Assembly (NCBI GenBank): GCA_964023275.1
Contig: OZ029916.1
Location: 39,557,396-39,621,395 of the forward strand
Direction of reading: 5' to 3'
DNA length: 64,000 bases
DNA from: Norana najaformis
Taxonomy: Eukaryota > Annelida > Clitellata > Crassiclitellata > Hormogastridae
The notes under the pieces are model-generated. The model had not been told where the DNA came from and did no database searches. It worked only from the letters and a program-made list of their open reading frames with translations. Both the position numbers and the translations under genes were made by a program. Shown one piece after another: positions 20,340 through 32,914 of the stretch; position 1 is the stretch's first letter, and the number at the start of each line of letters is the position of its first letter.

Positions 20340-20870
20340 TAAGGCTAAGAGAAGGAAGGACGAGGTGGAGGGAGCAGGAGGAGGACGAGGAAGAAGAAAA
20401 AGGCGAGAAGAATGAGCAGAAGCAAGAGGAGGAGAGGGAGAAGAAAGAGAAGGATGCGTTATTAACACAAAGAATAGGAGAATAAAAGAAGGGAAAAGAA
20501 GAGTATGTGCTGAAGAGAAAGAGAAAGAGAACGCAGGCACTGGAACGGAATGGGTAGAAGAATGAGGAGACGGCGCAGGAGGAAGATGAGAAGAGAGGAA
20601 AAGTAGGAGAAACAAGAAGGAAGAAGGAAGAGGAAGTTGCTCTTAAGGTCGAGGACAGAAGGGGAGAAGGAGGAGGACGAAGCAGAGAAAGAGGAGGAGG
20701 CATTATTAAAAGGGGCAATACCTAGAGATGTTGAATGAAGCCAAGCAGGATTAATAGGCGGAAGAGGAGGAGGAAGAGGAGCAGGAGGAGGAGGAGAGGG
20801 AGAAGGAGGAGAAGGAAGAGGACAAAGATTAGGTGGAAAAGTAGAATGAGTACAGGCAGAAGCGGAAGGA
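20340..20870. repeat. Purine-rich AGG/GAA tract
   Basis: About 500 bases in which the + strand is overwhelmingly A and G (GAGGAAGAAGA-like), broken briefly around 20710-20750. The long lysine/glutamate and serine/phenylalanine frames it yields on the two strands are not genes. A similar tract follows at 21395-21515. Confidence 0.85.
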
Positions 20871-21394
20871 CAAACGAGTTGGAAGTGGTAAATTTGTTCG
20901 TGAACGTATTCATCGTCGAATACAATTGATTAATTTGCATTGCTCGGTCGTCGTCTGCCTCTTTCCGCATCGCTCCTTCGCGCGCGCGCGAAAACGTCAC
21001 CGTACAAATCCGCCGAACGCATTGCGCATGCGCGCGTCGCCGGCGCACGATATCAGTGCTAATCCGCGCCGCGATAGAGTCCCACAACCGCAGACCCATA
21101 AAGCTTAGCGTGGCTCCGCGCGCTAATCAAAACACGCTCATCCGGGCATTTGCCGGCCAAATCAATCGACATCAAGCGGCCAAACGCGACCCCTGGCGAC
21201 GTGGTTCTAATGGTGGACAGAGGCCGGCCACCCCGCCAGGAGCGACGCCTGATTTATGTGAATCGTGACCGATTCGGGGCGAGATAGGACGCTGAGCGAC
21301 CGACAACCAACGAACCGATCGGAATGTGTAACTACTATGCTACTGTACTTCTGGGTGCCATCCACATCAGTTCCGAGTACACGCCGAGCAGACT

Positions 21395-21515
21395 CCGAGC
21401 AAAGAAGAAGAAAAAAGAGGAAGAGCAGGAGCAGCAGGATGCAGAGAAGGAAGAGGAGAAGGAGAAGGAGAAGAGGGAAGAAGAAGAAGAAGAAAAAGAA
21501 GACGACGACGACGAC
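21395..21515. repeat. Purine-rich GAA/GGA tract ending in GAC repeats
   Basis: AAGAAGAAAAAAGAGG-type sequence followed by GACGACGACG. Strand asymmetry resembles 20340-20870. Confidence 0.85.
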
Positions 21516-21547
21516 GCCTAAGCTAAACCTGAGAGGCAGCATTTGGT

Positions 21548-21680
21548 GTAAAGTATCAGCGACTTCATTTTTTAGCCTCGATGTATAAAGGCGTTGGCCA
21601 GTCCTTTCCCTCGCTGCTTGAACTTCTCACCGACAATTTAAGGCCAATTTACTTATTGTATAGCTGAATTCGCTAGGAAC
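21548..21680 (-). mobile_element. Truncated tRNA-SINE copy
   Basis: Shares GTTGGCCAGTCCTTTCC and GTATAGCTGAATTCGCTAGG with the full copy at 16809-17120. The tRNA head is absent and the sequence runs into AAGAACAAG repeats. Confidence 0.75.
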
Positions 21681-24600
21681 AAGAACAAGAACAACAAGAA
21701 GAACAAGAATAAGAAACAGCACAGTCCCTTGAGTCAGCCTTAAGAGGCAGCTACGGTATTAACTTATTAAGTGCAAGGGATTCCCAATGCACTCCTAGGC
21801 GAACGAGAAGCGCGTACTTAAGTCGCTCGACGTTGACTCCGGGGTGTACACGGGCCGGACGCCAAAAACACCCTCGACTTCACCAACACAGCACGCTTTC
21901 TAATGCGTGCATTTTAGTTACTTCTCAAAATATTGACGAGGAACAGAGAAATCGCACCGAATACAGTAAGATGTCTTATCACAAGATCTAACAATATTAA
22001 TTTTTGAAATGATGAACTGAAAATCGCTATAGAAATTCCTTAAACATAAATGCAGTAATTCTTTCAGTTACCTGACATTGCTTAAAAACTTATGAACTTT
22101 CTGCTCTAAACGACATTTAAAATCGTTCAGGATATATAGCGGAGAAAGGGCTTTTGAAACAAACATACATATAAACATACATACAAGCATGCCTATCTGC
22201 ATACATACATATATACCAGGCATGCCCACGAGACTTTTGGGACCGAGATGAGACCGGACGAGATGTTAGGAAGGACTCAAGACCGTGTCGAGGCGAAACT
22301 GAAGACCGAGGTCATGTCGCTGATCCATAATCCTACAGCCAACCGTACGCCACCCAGTGAGATTTTCTCAGTGTTGGGTTAGTTCAAGATGCTTGTCTGA
22401 GTCGAAGAACGAGTGGTCCAGCATTCACCTCTGCAGCAGACAGACGCCCATTGCATCGGATGCTGCATCTAATTATATACTTTAACACATGTAGAGTATA
22501 TATTGTATATATTTATATTTTTAACTATGAAGACAGAGCTAATGAAGATCTTAGCAGACAGATTAAGACAGACGAATGAGAGGCATGCAGACATATGGAC
22601 AGCCGGACAGACAGACACATAGACAGACAGATGGACGGACGGACGGACATAAAGGTAGGACAGGCATGCATGCAGGCAGACGGAGACAAAGGAAGGGAGG
22701 CATGGTTTGACCCTAATGGATGAGAAATGGGATTCGGTGTCTAAGGTGCGACACTGTCTTCTGACCCCTGTGGGGTCAAAGGTCGAAAGTCTCTGCAGGG
22801 TCTGAGTGGTCGACGGACGTACGATCTTTGGTCAATGGATGGATGACCAGCGGTCAGTCGATGACCTCCGGTCAGACGAAGAAACCACACAGGGCTTTAA
22901 TTTCTGACTGACCAATTACAGCCTGCAGGCGTCTCAGACACCAACAGTGGCTCTGAACCGCATTACATTACAACGACTCCTGGAATCAATACGCTGCAGC
23001 GGTTCTACATTACATGCATTGTATTGCATTGGTTGTGCATTGTACAACGGCGCTACAGAAGTTACTAATTAATTTTGCATTGGATTGCATCACATTACAA
23101 GTAAAAGTTGAAGCAACATTTAAATTTACAGTAAAACGCACTCAATGAAACTGACGTTCACCTTTGCATTTACGTTTACATTTGTATTAAATCATGTGTG
23201 ACCATCGTGTACTATTCAGTGTACGCATGACTGGGAACATACAGGTGTACAGTCGAGCGATATATGTGTACATATGCAGTGAAGATTGGAATACCAAATT
23301 CTGTAGCATAGAGTCAATGACGGTCTAAGGGAGTTGATTTGACGATGCATCCTACACATCGTCTGTATCGCCTGGGTGACGACTGTTGACTGCACCTAAC
23401 CGTTGACTAGTATCTGTTACTGACTATCGATTTCCGATTACTTTGTTCGACTTCCTTGCAGATCTGCTTTGCCATTTCTATCAGCCGAAACACAACCCAC
23501 TCTAACAGCTCTTCTTCTTCTTCTTGTACTGAATTTCTTCTTCATCGAGGGTATGGGGTTCGTGTCCAGCCAACTGCAAGCGTCATTACCAGAGACGTGA
23601 AGAGCCTTTGAAATATCGAAAATGGGCCCACCGCAGTACTTACCTTATAGGGTCTTATAATGCGTGCTTAGTCAAAGCATGATCTCTGTCTGTCTGTCCG
23701 TCCGTCCGTCCGTCCGTCTGTCCGTCTGTCTGTATGTCTGTCTGTTCATTTTTAACTCATGATACTTGCAAGACAATGGCTTACTTATCCTCGCGCGCAC
23801 ACACACACGCACGCACACACATATATATGGATTAGGATTAAATATGTATTGTATATGTATATATATATATACTGTGTAAAATTACGCAGTGTTCAAAAGG
23901 ATGTGTATGTGTATGTATATATGTATTTATATGTGGGTGTGTGTTCGCGCGTGTGCGTCTGTGCGCACGCATATCAACTGTAAAGAAAGATAGAAGGTTA
24001 TCCAGCGACTTTATCGTTGATAGACTGCGACCACAAGGGGGCGCTAGGCCCTCTATTATTTGACAGATAATACTCCTCTGCCTTCCTTGATCCCTCTCTC
24101 CCCGCCCTCTCCTTCTCCGGTCCTCCGTTCGCTTTTCGTAGTAGCTGCACTGGCTTCCCAGCGGACGGGGAGGCCTTGCAAGTGGTTACTACTAAGGCGG
24201 CGGCAATCGGGTTCCCGGCGGAGAAATTAGCGTGCTGATGTCTGTACGGCGTGTCGGTTATCGGTCGGCCGCGTCTAATCCTCTCCGTCTTTCCCGCATT
24301 CCCGCTGCTTTCCCGCCTCCGCAGTGCCGGGCGGGCGGGCGGGCGGAAGCCGACGACCTCCGATCGAAATCCGAGATACGATCCAGATACGCAGCTGAGA
24401 CGACGAAAGAGGGCGCCGCGACGCGCCTCGATCTGATGTCTGGAAACAGCAGACACTATAGTGCTTTTTTTATAGTTGCAACATTATCTCGAGAACATCT
24501 GCGCGTTAGTTCAGCAAAATGTCCATGTTGGAAAAAATCTGCTGTTGCTCCCTGTTGTCTATACAATCCTTTTCTTCCGATATTATTCGCTGCGAGATGG

Positions 24601-25204
24601 CGCCGGCGTTTTTTGTCGCCTTTTCCAATTTACGAAATTGACCATGGACCACGCTACACTCGCTATTATTATAGCCTCTTTTGGACGGTCAATTCAAAGG
24701 TCGATGGTTCAAATTCCCGCTAGGGATCCAAGATATTCCGAGATTTCCTTAACTTGAGCTCCTTAGCGAACTCCATAAACTGTGTTAGCAGTCTGGCCAC
24801 ACTTTGTTTCGCATCCTACCGGTTTGTCAAGAACCGGAAGGTTGTAAAAGGACACTGAAGGAAATCCAGCTTCGGCAACCGGCTCTTATCTTCGTCCGAA
24901 GAGGGTGCGCCAGCTTCATCTGAGTGTGCGGTGGGGGTAAGGGTTAAGACGGGGATGGGTGGGGCACCCGCCCTCTCCTCCCATTCCTCCTTCTCCCCTG
25001 ACGGGCGGGTGGATAAAGCCTTCCAGCTGTCCGGGCGGCGGACCAGAACGGGGTCGGATGAGCCGAGGGGTCTCGAAGAGATAGAAATCTCACGCCCCTA
25101 TCGTCGGCTGGATATATACGACGACACCAGCCGCCGCTAGATGGCTTCAGACGCCATTAGGCCACCGTCGACCGCCAGGCGGCGCAACGTAAGCACAAAT
25201 ATTA

Positions 25205-25445
25205 CGCTGTATATACACGTGCACAGACTTACATATATATAATATATATATATAATATATAATATATATATAGCAGACTACTGAGACTATGTACTCTAAT
25301 ATATAAATATATAATATGTATATATGTAATATGTATATATTTACAGTAGACTTCTGATACTGTCTACTCTAATATATTTAATATATATATTTATATATAT
25401 ATGCATATATATGTATATATACAGCAGACTACTGAGACTGTGTAC

Positions 25446-25491
<46 letters not shown>

Positions 25492-25525
25492 TATATATTT
25501 ACAGTAGACTTCTGATGCTGCCTAC

Positions 25526-25600
<75 letters not shown>
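25205..25600. repeat. AT-rich minisatellite with alternating A/B units
   Basis: Two related non-AT segments alternate, separated by AT stretches. Segment A is CAGACTACTGAGACT plus a TACTCTAATATAT end (near 25275 and 25425). Segment B is CAGTAGACTTCTGATRCTG plus CTACTCTAATATAT (near 25345 and 25500). The A-B-A-B order implies a dimer of about 150 bases that was itself duplicated. The last unit ends in about 80 bases of pure AT. Confidence 0.85.
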
Positions 25601-25606
<6 letters not shown>

Positions 25607-26081
25607 ATTATCTAAGCCTGCTAAAGAGATTTATATCGTATTTAGTCTATTCGCGTAAGTGCATAACAGATGAAGATAGTAAGACGTGTATCTTTTAATG
25701 CAATCATATATTTAGCGATTCCTTTCTTCCTTCCTCCTTCATTCCTTGCTTCCTTATCGTTTTAAGCATGTAGGCCTGTGCATCGTGATAATTCTAGTCA
25801 CGTATCGGCTCTTATGGTATTGTAAAGGCTTCAAAAGGCTTTCGTAATATAACATACGAATGCGCTATATAAATGAGAAGATAACGCGACCTTATAGCGA
25901 AATAATAGAGATAGCGTATCACTCTAAGCCTGCTAAACACCATTGATGCGCCATCGTGGATGCGTATATCGCGAATATGTAAGCCTATAAAATACTCTCT
26001 TCTATCGTTCTTTCCTTCCATCCTTTCTTTCATCCTATCTTTCTTACTCACTTTCTTACTTACTTAATTCAACATTATTAA

Positions 26082-26211
26082 CTTAACCTACCTACCTACC
26101 TACCTACCTACCTACCTACCTACCTACCTACCTACCTACCTACCTACCTACCTACCTACCTACCTACCTACCTACCTACCTACCTACCTACCTACCTACC
26201 TACCTACCTAC
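26082..26211. repeat. CCTA tetranucleotide microsatellite, 130 bp
   Basis: Perfect ACCT/CCTA repeats running directly into a SINE-like element at 26212. A second short CCTA/CTTA tract lies at 26452-26490. Confidence 0.95.
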
Positions 26212-26425
26212 TAGCCAAGGAGCCTCTGTGCTTGGGATCCCAGGTTCGCGTCCCGGTCGTGGCTTATTTCAGATATTTAAATCTCGGACTAGTACGGTCC
26301 GTGCACGGGGACCTTAAATGGCGTGGCGCCCATTCAAACGGGCAGCGGTGGTGAAGGATCTCACCAGATAAATTCATTGCAAAATGAGCAGGGTCGAGGT
26401 CATATGGTCGCTATATAAAACCTAT
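26212..26425 (+). mobile_element. SINE-like element with tRNA-type B box
   Basis: CCAGGTTCGCGTCCCGG near 26250 resembles a T-arm B box. A further 160 bases of non-repetitive sequence ends at ATATGGTCGCTATATAAAACC. Tetranucleotide repeats flank it on both sides. It differs from the SINE family at 16.8 kb. The cloverleaf is not complete enough to call a tRNA gene. Confidence 0.5.
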
Positions 26426-26609
26426 ACATTTGCATTTATACATTTACATTTACCTACCTACCTACTTACTTACTTACTTACTTACTTAATGAATTACTCA
26501 TCGAAACTAAAACCCCACACTGGGAAGAAATTAAACGACGGAGTTTTGAGCGACGATGACGAGTTCTGAACGTTACCGACATCTAGCGAATGCTCTTCCA
26601 CTAGTGTTT

Positions 26610-27393
26610 TATAATCGTAATCATAATCGTAATCCTAACTCCATGTTGCTAAAGCGGTACTTAAAAGCTAAGCCAGCTTATTCACGAGTGCTGCGTCAAG
26701 TCAGTGTAGTTGTCCAAAGATGTCATGTAAAGAACCAAATCCGGTGGCCAGAAGACCAGAGAGAGGGGGATCGAAGCTGGACGGGTTGTGTTTGAGATGA
26801 CAGAAATGGGAGAGAAATTGAAAGACGATGGATCAGGGTGGGATTTTTTGAAAAGGTAAGACTTCAGCTTTGAATGGAACACCTGAGGAGTAATAGATAG
26901 AGGGGCTTGAGACAGATGATGATGGGTGAACGACGGCAAGGATAGAGGAAAAGGACAGAGGAAGATTTAGCAAAATTCAGAAGGAAGGTCGTTCCAGAGT
27001 TTAGGTGTATAGAGTATGGATCAGTTAGAGAACTTACGACGTATAGTTACAGAGGGACGAGCAAGAGTGAGGTAAGAGAATAAGCGAGCAGAACGATCTG
27101 ATTGGATGGTAAAGAGTTTGCGAAGATAAGTATGTTGGACATATTGGGGGAAAGTAATAAGTTAGGAAGAAAACTTCGAAATGAATGCGTTCAGGGACTT
27201 TCAGCCAGTAGAGTGATTTGGTTATTGAAATTGCTCGGTTTGGTAGCAGAAGCAAGCCCATGGTTTGACCCCTAAACCCAGATAGAGGCATGGCATGATG
27301 CCAGGATTGGTGACCAATTAGATCCCCTTGGGTGAAAATGTAGATGACCAACGCTAGAGATCGCTCAAGTCGAATGCTGTCATACATTTTCAT
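26610..27393 (-). mobile_element. CR1/L2-like LINE 3' fragment with ATTACG-type tail
   Basis: Minus-strand frames read KSLYWLKVPERIHFEV and then FHSKLKSYLFKKSHPDPS, both typical of the C-terminus of CR1/L2-type reverse-transcriptase proteins. Frameshifts separate them. The 3' end at 26611-26636 carries CGTAATCATAATCGTAATC on the + strand, a decayed form of the tail at 9255 and 12604. Confidence 0.8.
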
Positions 27394-27893
27394 TTACAGG
27401 TTTTGTTTGAATAATTTGCATTTGCCCGAGCGCCATGTTATGAACTTTTGCTCTGACTAAACTTGTTTTTGGCTACTCAAAAGTTCCAAGTTTCTGTCTG
27501 TGGTAACATTGCGTTGCATTATTGACTGCTTCAGGATTATTTTTAATGCAATCGCGTCAGCCATCAGAAATTTGGCAGATTATGTTTCTGCTTTCATTAC
27601 ATTTTTGTCGATATGCTACTAATGTGCATTGAAAAACGTGAAATAAACATAATGATAACAGATTAATAGTATAATGCGCTGTATAAGTTTTTGCGTAATT
27701 GCATGGTAGTACAAAACGCAGCCACGGAGACCAATAGATGGGCTATTTATAGCCTGGGCGTACTTGACCTTGTGTTCAGCCAAGGACGTCCGTGTCTCTG
27801 CTGTTGGATCGGAGTTGGGTTGGTTCCTTCTGGGTGGTACATTGTCGTGTCGTCTGGTCTTCTTGGTCGAAAATTCAGAGTTGTATTCGCAGG

Positions 27894-30800
27894 ATGACGG
27901 CCGTTCATCGCGTTGTGATGGTCAGGCATGGCGAGAGCGCCTGGAATGCCGAAAACCGATTCTGTGGTTGGTTTGACGCCGATTTGGCCGAGTCTGGAGT
28001 TCAGGAGGCGAAGCTGGCTGCCCAGGTAGGTGGATAGATGGCTCGGAGGATGATGTCTTTTAAGGCCGGAATTGTATTGGATAATATTTTATTAGCAGGA
28101 AATTTATCTTGCTACACAGAAGCACTCCCATTATGAAAACCCTACTCGTACAGGCAAGTCTTAAGCTTTCAAATTGTAAGGCTCGTACAGTCGTCTGAGC
28201 ACGAATAACAGGGAAGGATGTGTTCCTCGGAAAATGCTCAGTGCTGTGCCTGCCTTGAGATACGAAATGTGGAGAACCTTGAATTTTCCGGGGAACGAAA
28301 TTGTTTAGCTCCTCTGTCAGGTTCCTTAAGAGTTGATAGACAAATGTTCTGTTACAATTCGTTAATACCTTGGCAGACTGGTTCGGTGCATGCTGTGCAA
28401 AACAGACGTTCCGGTGGCAAATATGCAGCACCAAGAATATTCACAGTTGAAGGTTTTATGGGTTTGAGATAATGCATTGGCGTTTTTCATTCTTTGCAGA
28501 GACTGAAAGAGAAGGGCTTTACATTTGACGTGGCTTACACCAGTGTTCTGAAGCGAGCCATCAAGACACTGTTCCTTATCCAGGATGGTCTGGACCTGCA
28601 CTGGATTCCTGTTTACAGACATTGGCGTCTAAACGAGAGAATGTACGGTGCCCTCCAGGGCCTGAACAAGTCGGAGACGGCTGCTAAGCACGGCGAGGAA
28701 CAAGTTAAGGTACGCTGCATCTGCTGTTTTTGTCAGCTGTATGTAATGTAAATGTTTTGTAGTGTAGCTGAATAGTTTTAAAGTGCCTTCCAAGTATGAC
28801 TGCTGAGCACAAGTAACAAGTCAAGGTATGCCCTGTTTTCAGTTTTGCTCATCGACATGTAATGTAACTGAAAATTTTTTAAAGCACTTCTTTAAGTATA
28901 TCTCAGTGGCATCCACACAGCCCTGAATGATCTTAGAGTTCAGTAAGTAAAAAGGTTAGGCAACATAAATGTGCAAAAATAGCCCGTTCCAAAGTTGTCA
29001 ATAAAGTAAAGTAATCACTTTTTAGCAAGTCCTGAGTAGTGTGGTAAAGTAAAATTGCATCATTAATTTTATGGAGATTATTGTTTTGAATTTGTCAACT
29101 ACATCTTAACTTAAATACTCTACGCTGTTTTGAGAATTTCCATGTTCCCGAATCCTGCAAATATCCATCACTACCTTAATGGCAAGCTGCCATTCTTGAT
29201 TTGACCTCTTCAGCTTTTGATCTGGCACTGAATTGGACCCAGTATGATTTATTTAGTGCTGGTAAACAAGATTTTTGTGGCACCAAGAAATTCATGTTAG
29301 ATGTGGTACATACGTCTTTCTTTGAGACAAAATAAAACATTTAATTTAAATAAGACTTAAATAAAATCAAGCCTCACCAGATGCATAGTGCTTCCAACTG
29401 TAACAAAATGAGGTTGAGCTACAGTTGACGGTGATTAACTCAGGTACCTCTTTGTACCTGGATAAGTTTTCGTACTCCAACTAAAAGGTGTTTTAATCTG
29501 TTGTAGATCTGGCGTCGTTCCTACGACACACCCCCACCCCCAGTGGAGGTTGGCAGTGAATACTGGCCTGGCAAAGACCCCAAATACAAGGTTACTTGTG
29601 GATTTTTAGCTGCACTGATCTGTTGTTGCCACAGTAATATGTTTATTTAACTTGTTTGTGAAACTTTCTAACAGTTTTAATAGGTTTTAAGTAACAGGAC
29701 AAACAGAGTTTAATTTTTTTACAAGAATTCTGTTTTGTGAAACTTCTGCTGAAGGAATGTGCTCTTGTAACATTTCTTGCGTTTCTGCAATGCTGGCTTG
29801 AATCTATATAAACAAAACTTAGCAGTTATATAGCTCATTTTTAGATGCACTTAAGTTGATGCCTAGGTTACCTGCTGTGCTATTCGTTATTTAAAATTTT
29901 CATGGAACAAAAATGACTAATGTAAACATGAGTCATTTTTAGACATTTTTATAGCACCTTTTGAGAGCTCATCAGAATCAAGTGCAATATTACCAGCTTT
30001 TTGTGTTACATTAATGTGCCAATGTATCATAAACGGTTCAGTTAGTTTTAGCATGTGGACATCAACTTGATGCTCAGTCGCCATCCGAGGGCACATCAGA
30101 ATTTAGTGTAACATTGCTGGCTTTTTGTGTTATGTTAAACGTGTCGGCATATCATAACAAGGATACTTATTTGATTTTAGTACGTGGACATCAACTTGAT
30201 CCCTAAGACAGAGTGCTTGAAGGACACTGTGGCTCGTGCCCTGCCATACTGGTTCGACGTAATTGTTCCAGAGATCAAGGTACGTTCAGAAAGGTCCTCA
30301 GTAAGGTGGAACGTGTAGTCGATGGTCACTTCATCCAAAACCATGATAAAAAACTGTAATCGGTGAAGAAGTCTGGTTGAATTTCATTAGATCAGGGAAA
30401 TCAAAAGCCTAGTTCTTGTGTTCTTAAATACTTGTAAACCGATGTGTGATTAGTTAATAAAGAATATACTTACTTACTTACAATGCACAAGCAGATTGAA
30501 AGAGTCCCTATAAGGCAACCTTGAGAGACAGTCAGAGGTATGGAGTGTTCATCATTTCATTTTCTTGTCCTCCACTTAAAGGGCAGGTGGTAGGTCACTT
30601 TTCTGCTTTCTGTGTGATCTTGCTGACCCGCGTACAGTTGACGTACATGGCTTTTAACCAAGAGCGCTAGTATAACATAAATGTGTCGGCACGGGTTTAG
30701 GGGCCATTTACCAAGTTACCACCCAAATGTAGCAGTATTTCGAGTAGTCTGAATCTAGCAAGTTTTGAGTAGTCTGACTGACATGATTTCTTACAGAAAG

Positions 30801-31467
30801 GTCAGAATGTGCTGATTGCTGCGCATGGCAACAGCCTCCGTGCACTTGTCAAGTACCTGGACAACATGACTGATGATGCTATCATGGCTCTCAATATTCC
30901 CACAGGTGGGCTTTTAGAGCACAAATTTGTATATATGTATGCATGTACCTGAACAGTCATATAGTGTCTTGTAAGAACCTTGCAGAGGTACTGAAACATG
31001 GCTGTCTAAGGAATCTAGAAAGGTGCATTTCAGATTGGCTGAAAATGTTTTAATTTGTAGTAAAGCAGTCGAGAATGGATGTGTACTTGGGCAAAGACAT
31101 CTGAAAAGACATTTCAAAAGTTTGGTTTCAGTTTTGAGCCAAGTTGTCCCGTGGGTAGTTATAGACTCGTAGAATAGTGTCTGAATAAGGTCTTTTTTCA
31201 ATTCTCATCTAATTTCTACATTCCAGAAAGAATTTTAATATTATTTGTAATATATTTGCCTATCAGAAGACTTTGTTTTTAATTGTCACCTGATTTCTAT
31301 ATTCCTGACATTATTTCTGTATGTGTACTATTATTGCGTGTTCAGGAATTCCTCTGGTCTACGAATTGGATGCTGATCTCAGGCCAATCCGGCATTACTA
31401 TCTGGCCTCCGATGAAGAAGTGAAGGCCGCCATCGACAAAGTAGCTGCCCAGGGCAAAGCCAAGTAG
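27894..31467 (+). CDS. PGAM: Cofactor-dependent phosphoglycerate mutase, 6 exons, 251 aa
   Basis: Glycolytic and gluconeogenic enzyme interconverting 3- and 2-phosphoglycerate in the cytosol, using a phosphohistidine intermediate and 2,3-bisphosphoglycerate. Exons: 27894-28025, 28500-28709, 29507-29590, 30181-30279, 30797-30905, 31346-31467. All introns are GT-AG, phases match, and the total is 756 nt. The phosphoacceptor His12 sits in [10 protein letters not shown], Glu90 in RLNERMYG and the second catalytic His185 in [18 protein letters not shown] and [17 protein letters not shown] are family hallmarks. It is three residues shorter than human PGAM1; the segment after PPPP (about residues 123-140) is the most divergent. 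The ATG is the first in frame with the conserved N-terminus and leaves a normal-length protein. Introns 2 and 3 contain decayed copies of neighbouring exon edges. Confidence 0.96.
28680..28890 (+). repeat. Decayed tandem duplication of PGAM exon 2 end and its donor
   Basis: The exon 2 terminus and first 80 intron bases (from 28680) recur about 119 bases downstream (28799-28890). CTGCTAAGCAC...CAAGTTAAGGTACGC matches CTGCTGAGCAC...CAAGTCAAGGTATGC, followed by shared ATGTAATGTAA and TTTTAAAGYRCTT. The second copy has lost a few codons and drifted. Confidence 0.75.
29963..30215 (+). repeat. Decayed tandem duplication of PGAM exon 4 start and its acceptor
   Basis: About 124 bases are repeated: 29963-30086 and 30087-30215. 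Both carry CACATCAG/CTCATCAG, CTTTTTGTGTTA, CATATCATAA/TGTATCATAA and TTTTAG followed by GTGGACATCAACTTGAT. The downstream copy is the real exon 4 acceptor. The upstream copy keeps an AG and about nine exon-like codons, then diverges. Confidence 0.8.
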
Positions 31468-32914
31468 GGTAGAACAGCAGATGGAAAGTCCTCAGCGATG
31501 TTACCAAATAAAGATTTTTCATAGTTAACCTTTGGAAATAACCATTTGCGTGGAAATGTAGTCATTCTCCTCCGAAGCATTGTGCAGAATACCGGAAAAG
31601 GTAACTACAGTGAGATTGAAAACTCTGATACAACATGGACTGTGACGATTATGTATGTTGTGCACATGTTAATCGATGTAAAAATTCCCACTTTTGCGAT
31701 ATTTGTTGGAATCATGATAACTAAATGAACACTGTTTTGAGTTAATGACACTGGTTTGGAAGGTGGAAGTTTTTGACTTGTGCCGAGTGCAAATGCAGTT
31801 TCTCAAGTTGCGAAAGTTTTTGTTTGCAGATGGTGTGTTTAGCTCTGTGCTTGTCCATATTCAAAGTATTCATATTTATATGCTTTTCCTCTTGGATTAT
31901 AGAACATAGATCTAAAGTGTTGTGTTTCATGCCCGAAGAGTCTGGCTTAATGAAGGTTTCATTAAAAGTTTTGAAAACACAAAGTTTTCATTTTTCGTTA
32001 GTGTCAGAAGTTAATTGCAGTGTACAAGCCCATTTATATACTTCTGCAAGATTTGTAGTCTTGGACCCTTGGCACACTCCATACATACACAGAATGCCAA
32101 AAACTTCATATACAGTATATCACAAACATTTTTGCAGTGACAACACAGAATCCTTTTCAGAACAAACCTGCAATCTCTGTATTTCAAAATTTGCCTTGGT
32201 ACGCCACTAAATTATGCAAATAAGCTTTTCTCCATGGAAGTTATGCCTCAGCATAAAGAAATTTTCATTTTTTCCTTACCTGTTTTCATAAACTATACCA
32301 GTCCGATCATTACGTATAGATGAAACAACACCGCAAAAAAATTTGCCAAACCACATTTTTTTAAAAAGAAGTATGCTCTCTGTCCAATCACTTGGGTCTT
32401 CCCAGAAAGTAAGTGAAACTACATTAGTCCTCCACACAACACAGCAAGCACAATCATACATAGTCTTATGTTCATTAATGCTGCAGAGTTATTTGCAAGT
32501 ACTGTGCATGTGCACATAACGTAATAACTGCAAGTAGAGTTACGCTGTCACTTGTATATCCAGACGTTAACAAGGGGGAGGCAAATTTTCAACTCTAAAA
32601 TTCTCTTGCAACATCTGTCCTTGCTCAAGCTTACCATGATGCGACAGGATTTTCTTTCTCTTGTCCCTAGATTATTTCTTGTAGCCTTTTCAAATTACAA
32701 TTTTTGCAGCCCGCTACTTTTCTAGATTTTAGAAGTTTTTTGCCTCCCATTGTTGTCTTGGCCACTTCACAGGTTCTTTGGGCAATGATTACCAAAACCA
32801 GTTTGGGGAGCAACTCGGTGACATGGCCCCATAAATCTAATGGAGGTCATAGCTGGAATGCACGTCCTGGATCCGCCCTTGTATGCTGCAACTATAGAGC
32901 GAGAGGGAGAGTTT
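31468..32914. other. Convergent spacer between PGAM and JKAMP
   Basis: AT-rich sequence with the PGAM 3' end at the left and the JKAMP 3' end at the right. A 145-codon open frame at 31773-32210 (+) has no recognisable family and lies just past the PGAM poly(A) signal, so I do not call it. Near 32,840-32,880, GTCCTGGATCCGCCCTTG resembles the terminus of a dispersed element seen again at 17.27 and 52.14 kb. Nothing else stands out. Confidence 0.5.
31507..31512 (+). terminator. Polyadenylation signal of PGAM
   Basis: AATAAA 40 bases after the PGAM stop codon, followed by a T-rich stretch. It is the first canonical hexamer downstream, which suggests a short 3' UTR. Confidence 0.65.

Noticed and set aside
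22216-22440. DNA transposon terminus (CAGGCATGCCCACGAGACTT start)
   Set aside because: It looks like a possible hAT-type end, but I found no matching opposite terminus or target-site duplication.
23998-24757. Overlapping 152-, 163- and 93-codon frames near 24 kb
   Set aside because: They overlap on opposite strands in a GC-rich segment, where stops are rare, and resemble nothing. A CpG-rich regulatory region explains them as well.
26212-26300. tRNA gene
   Set aside because: A B-box-like segment is present, but the acceptor stem and anticodon arm do not form, and it continues as a SINE-like element.
31773-32210. 145-codon open frame downstream of PGAM
   Set aside because: No family resemblance, low-complexity hydrophobic/cysteine composition, AT-rich context.
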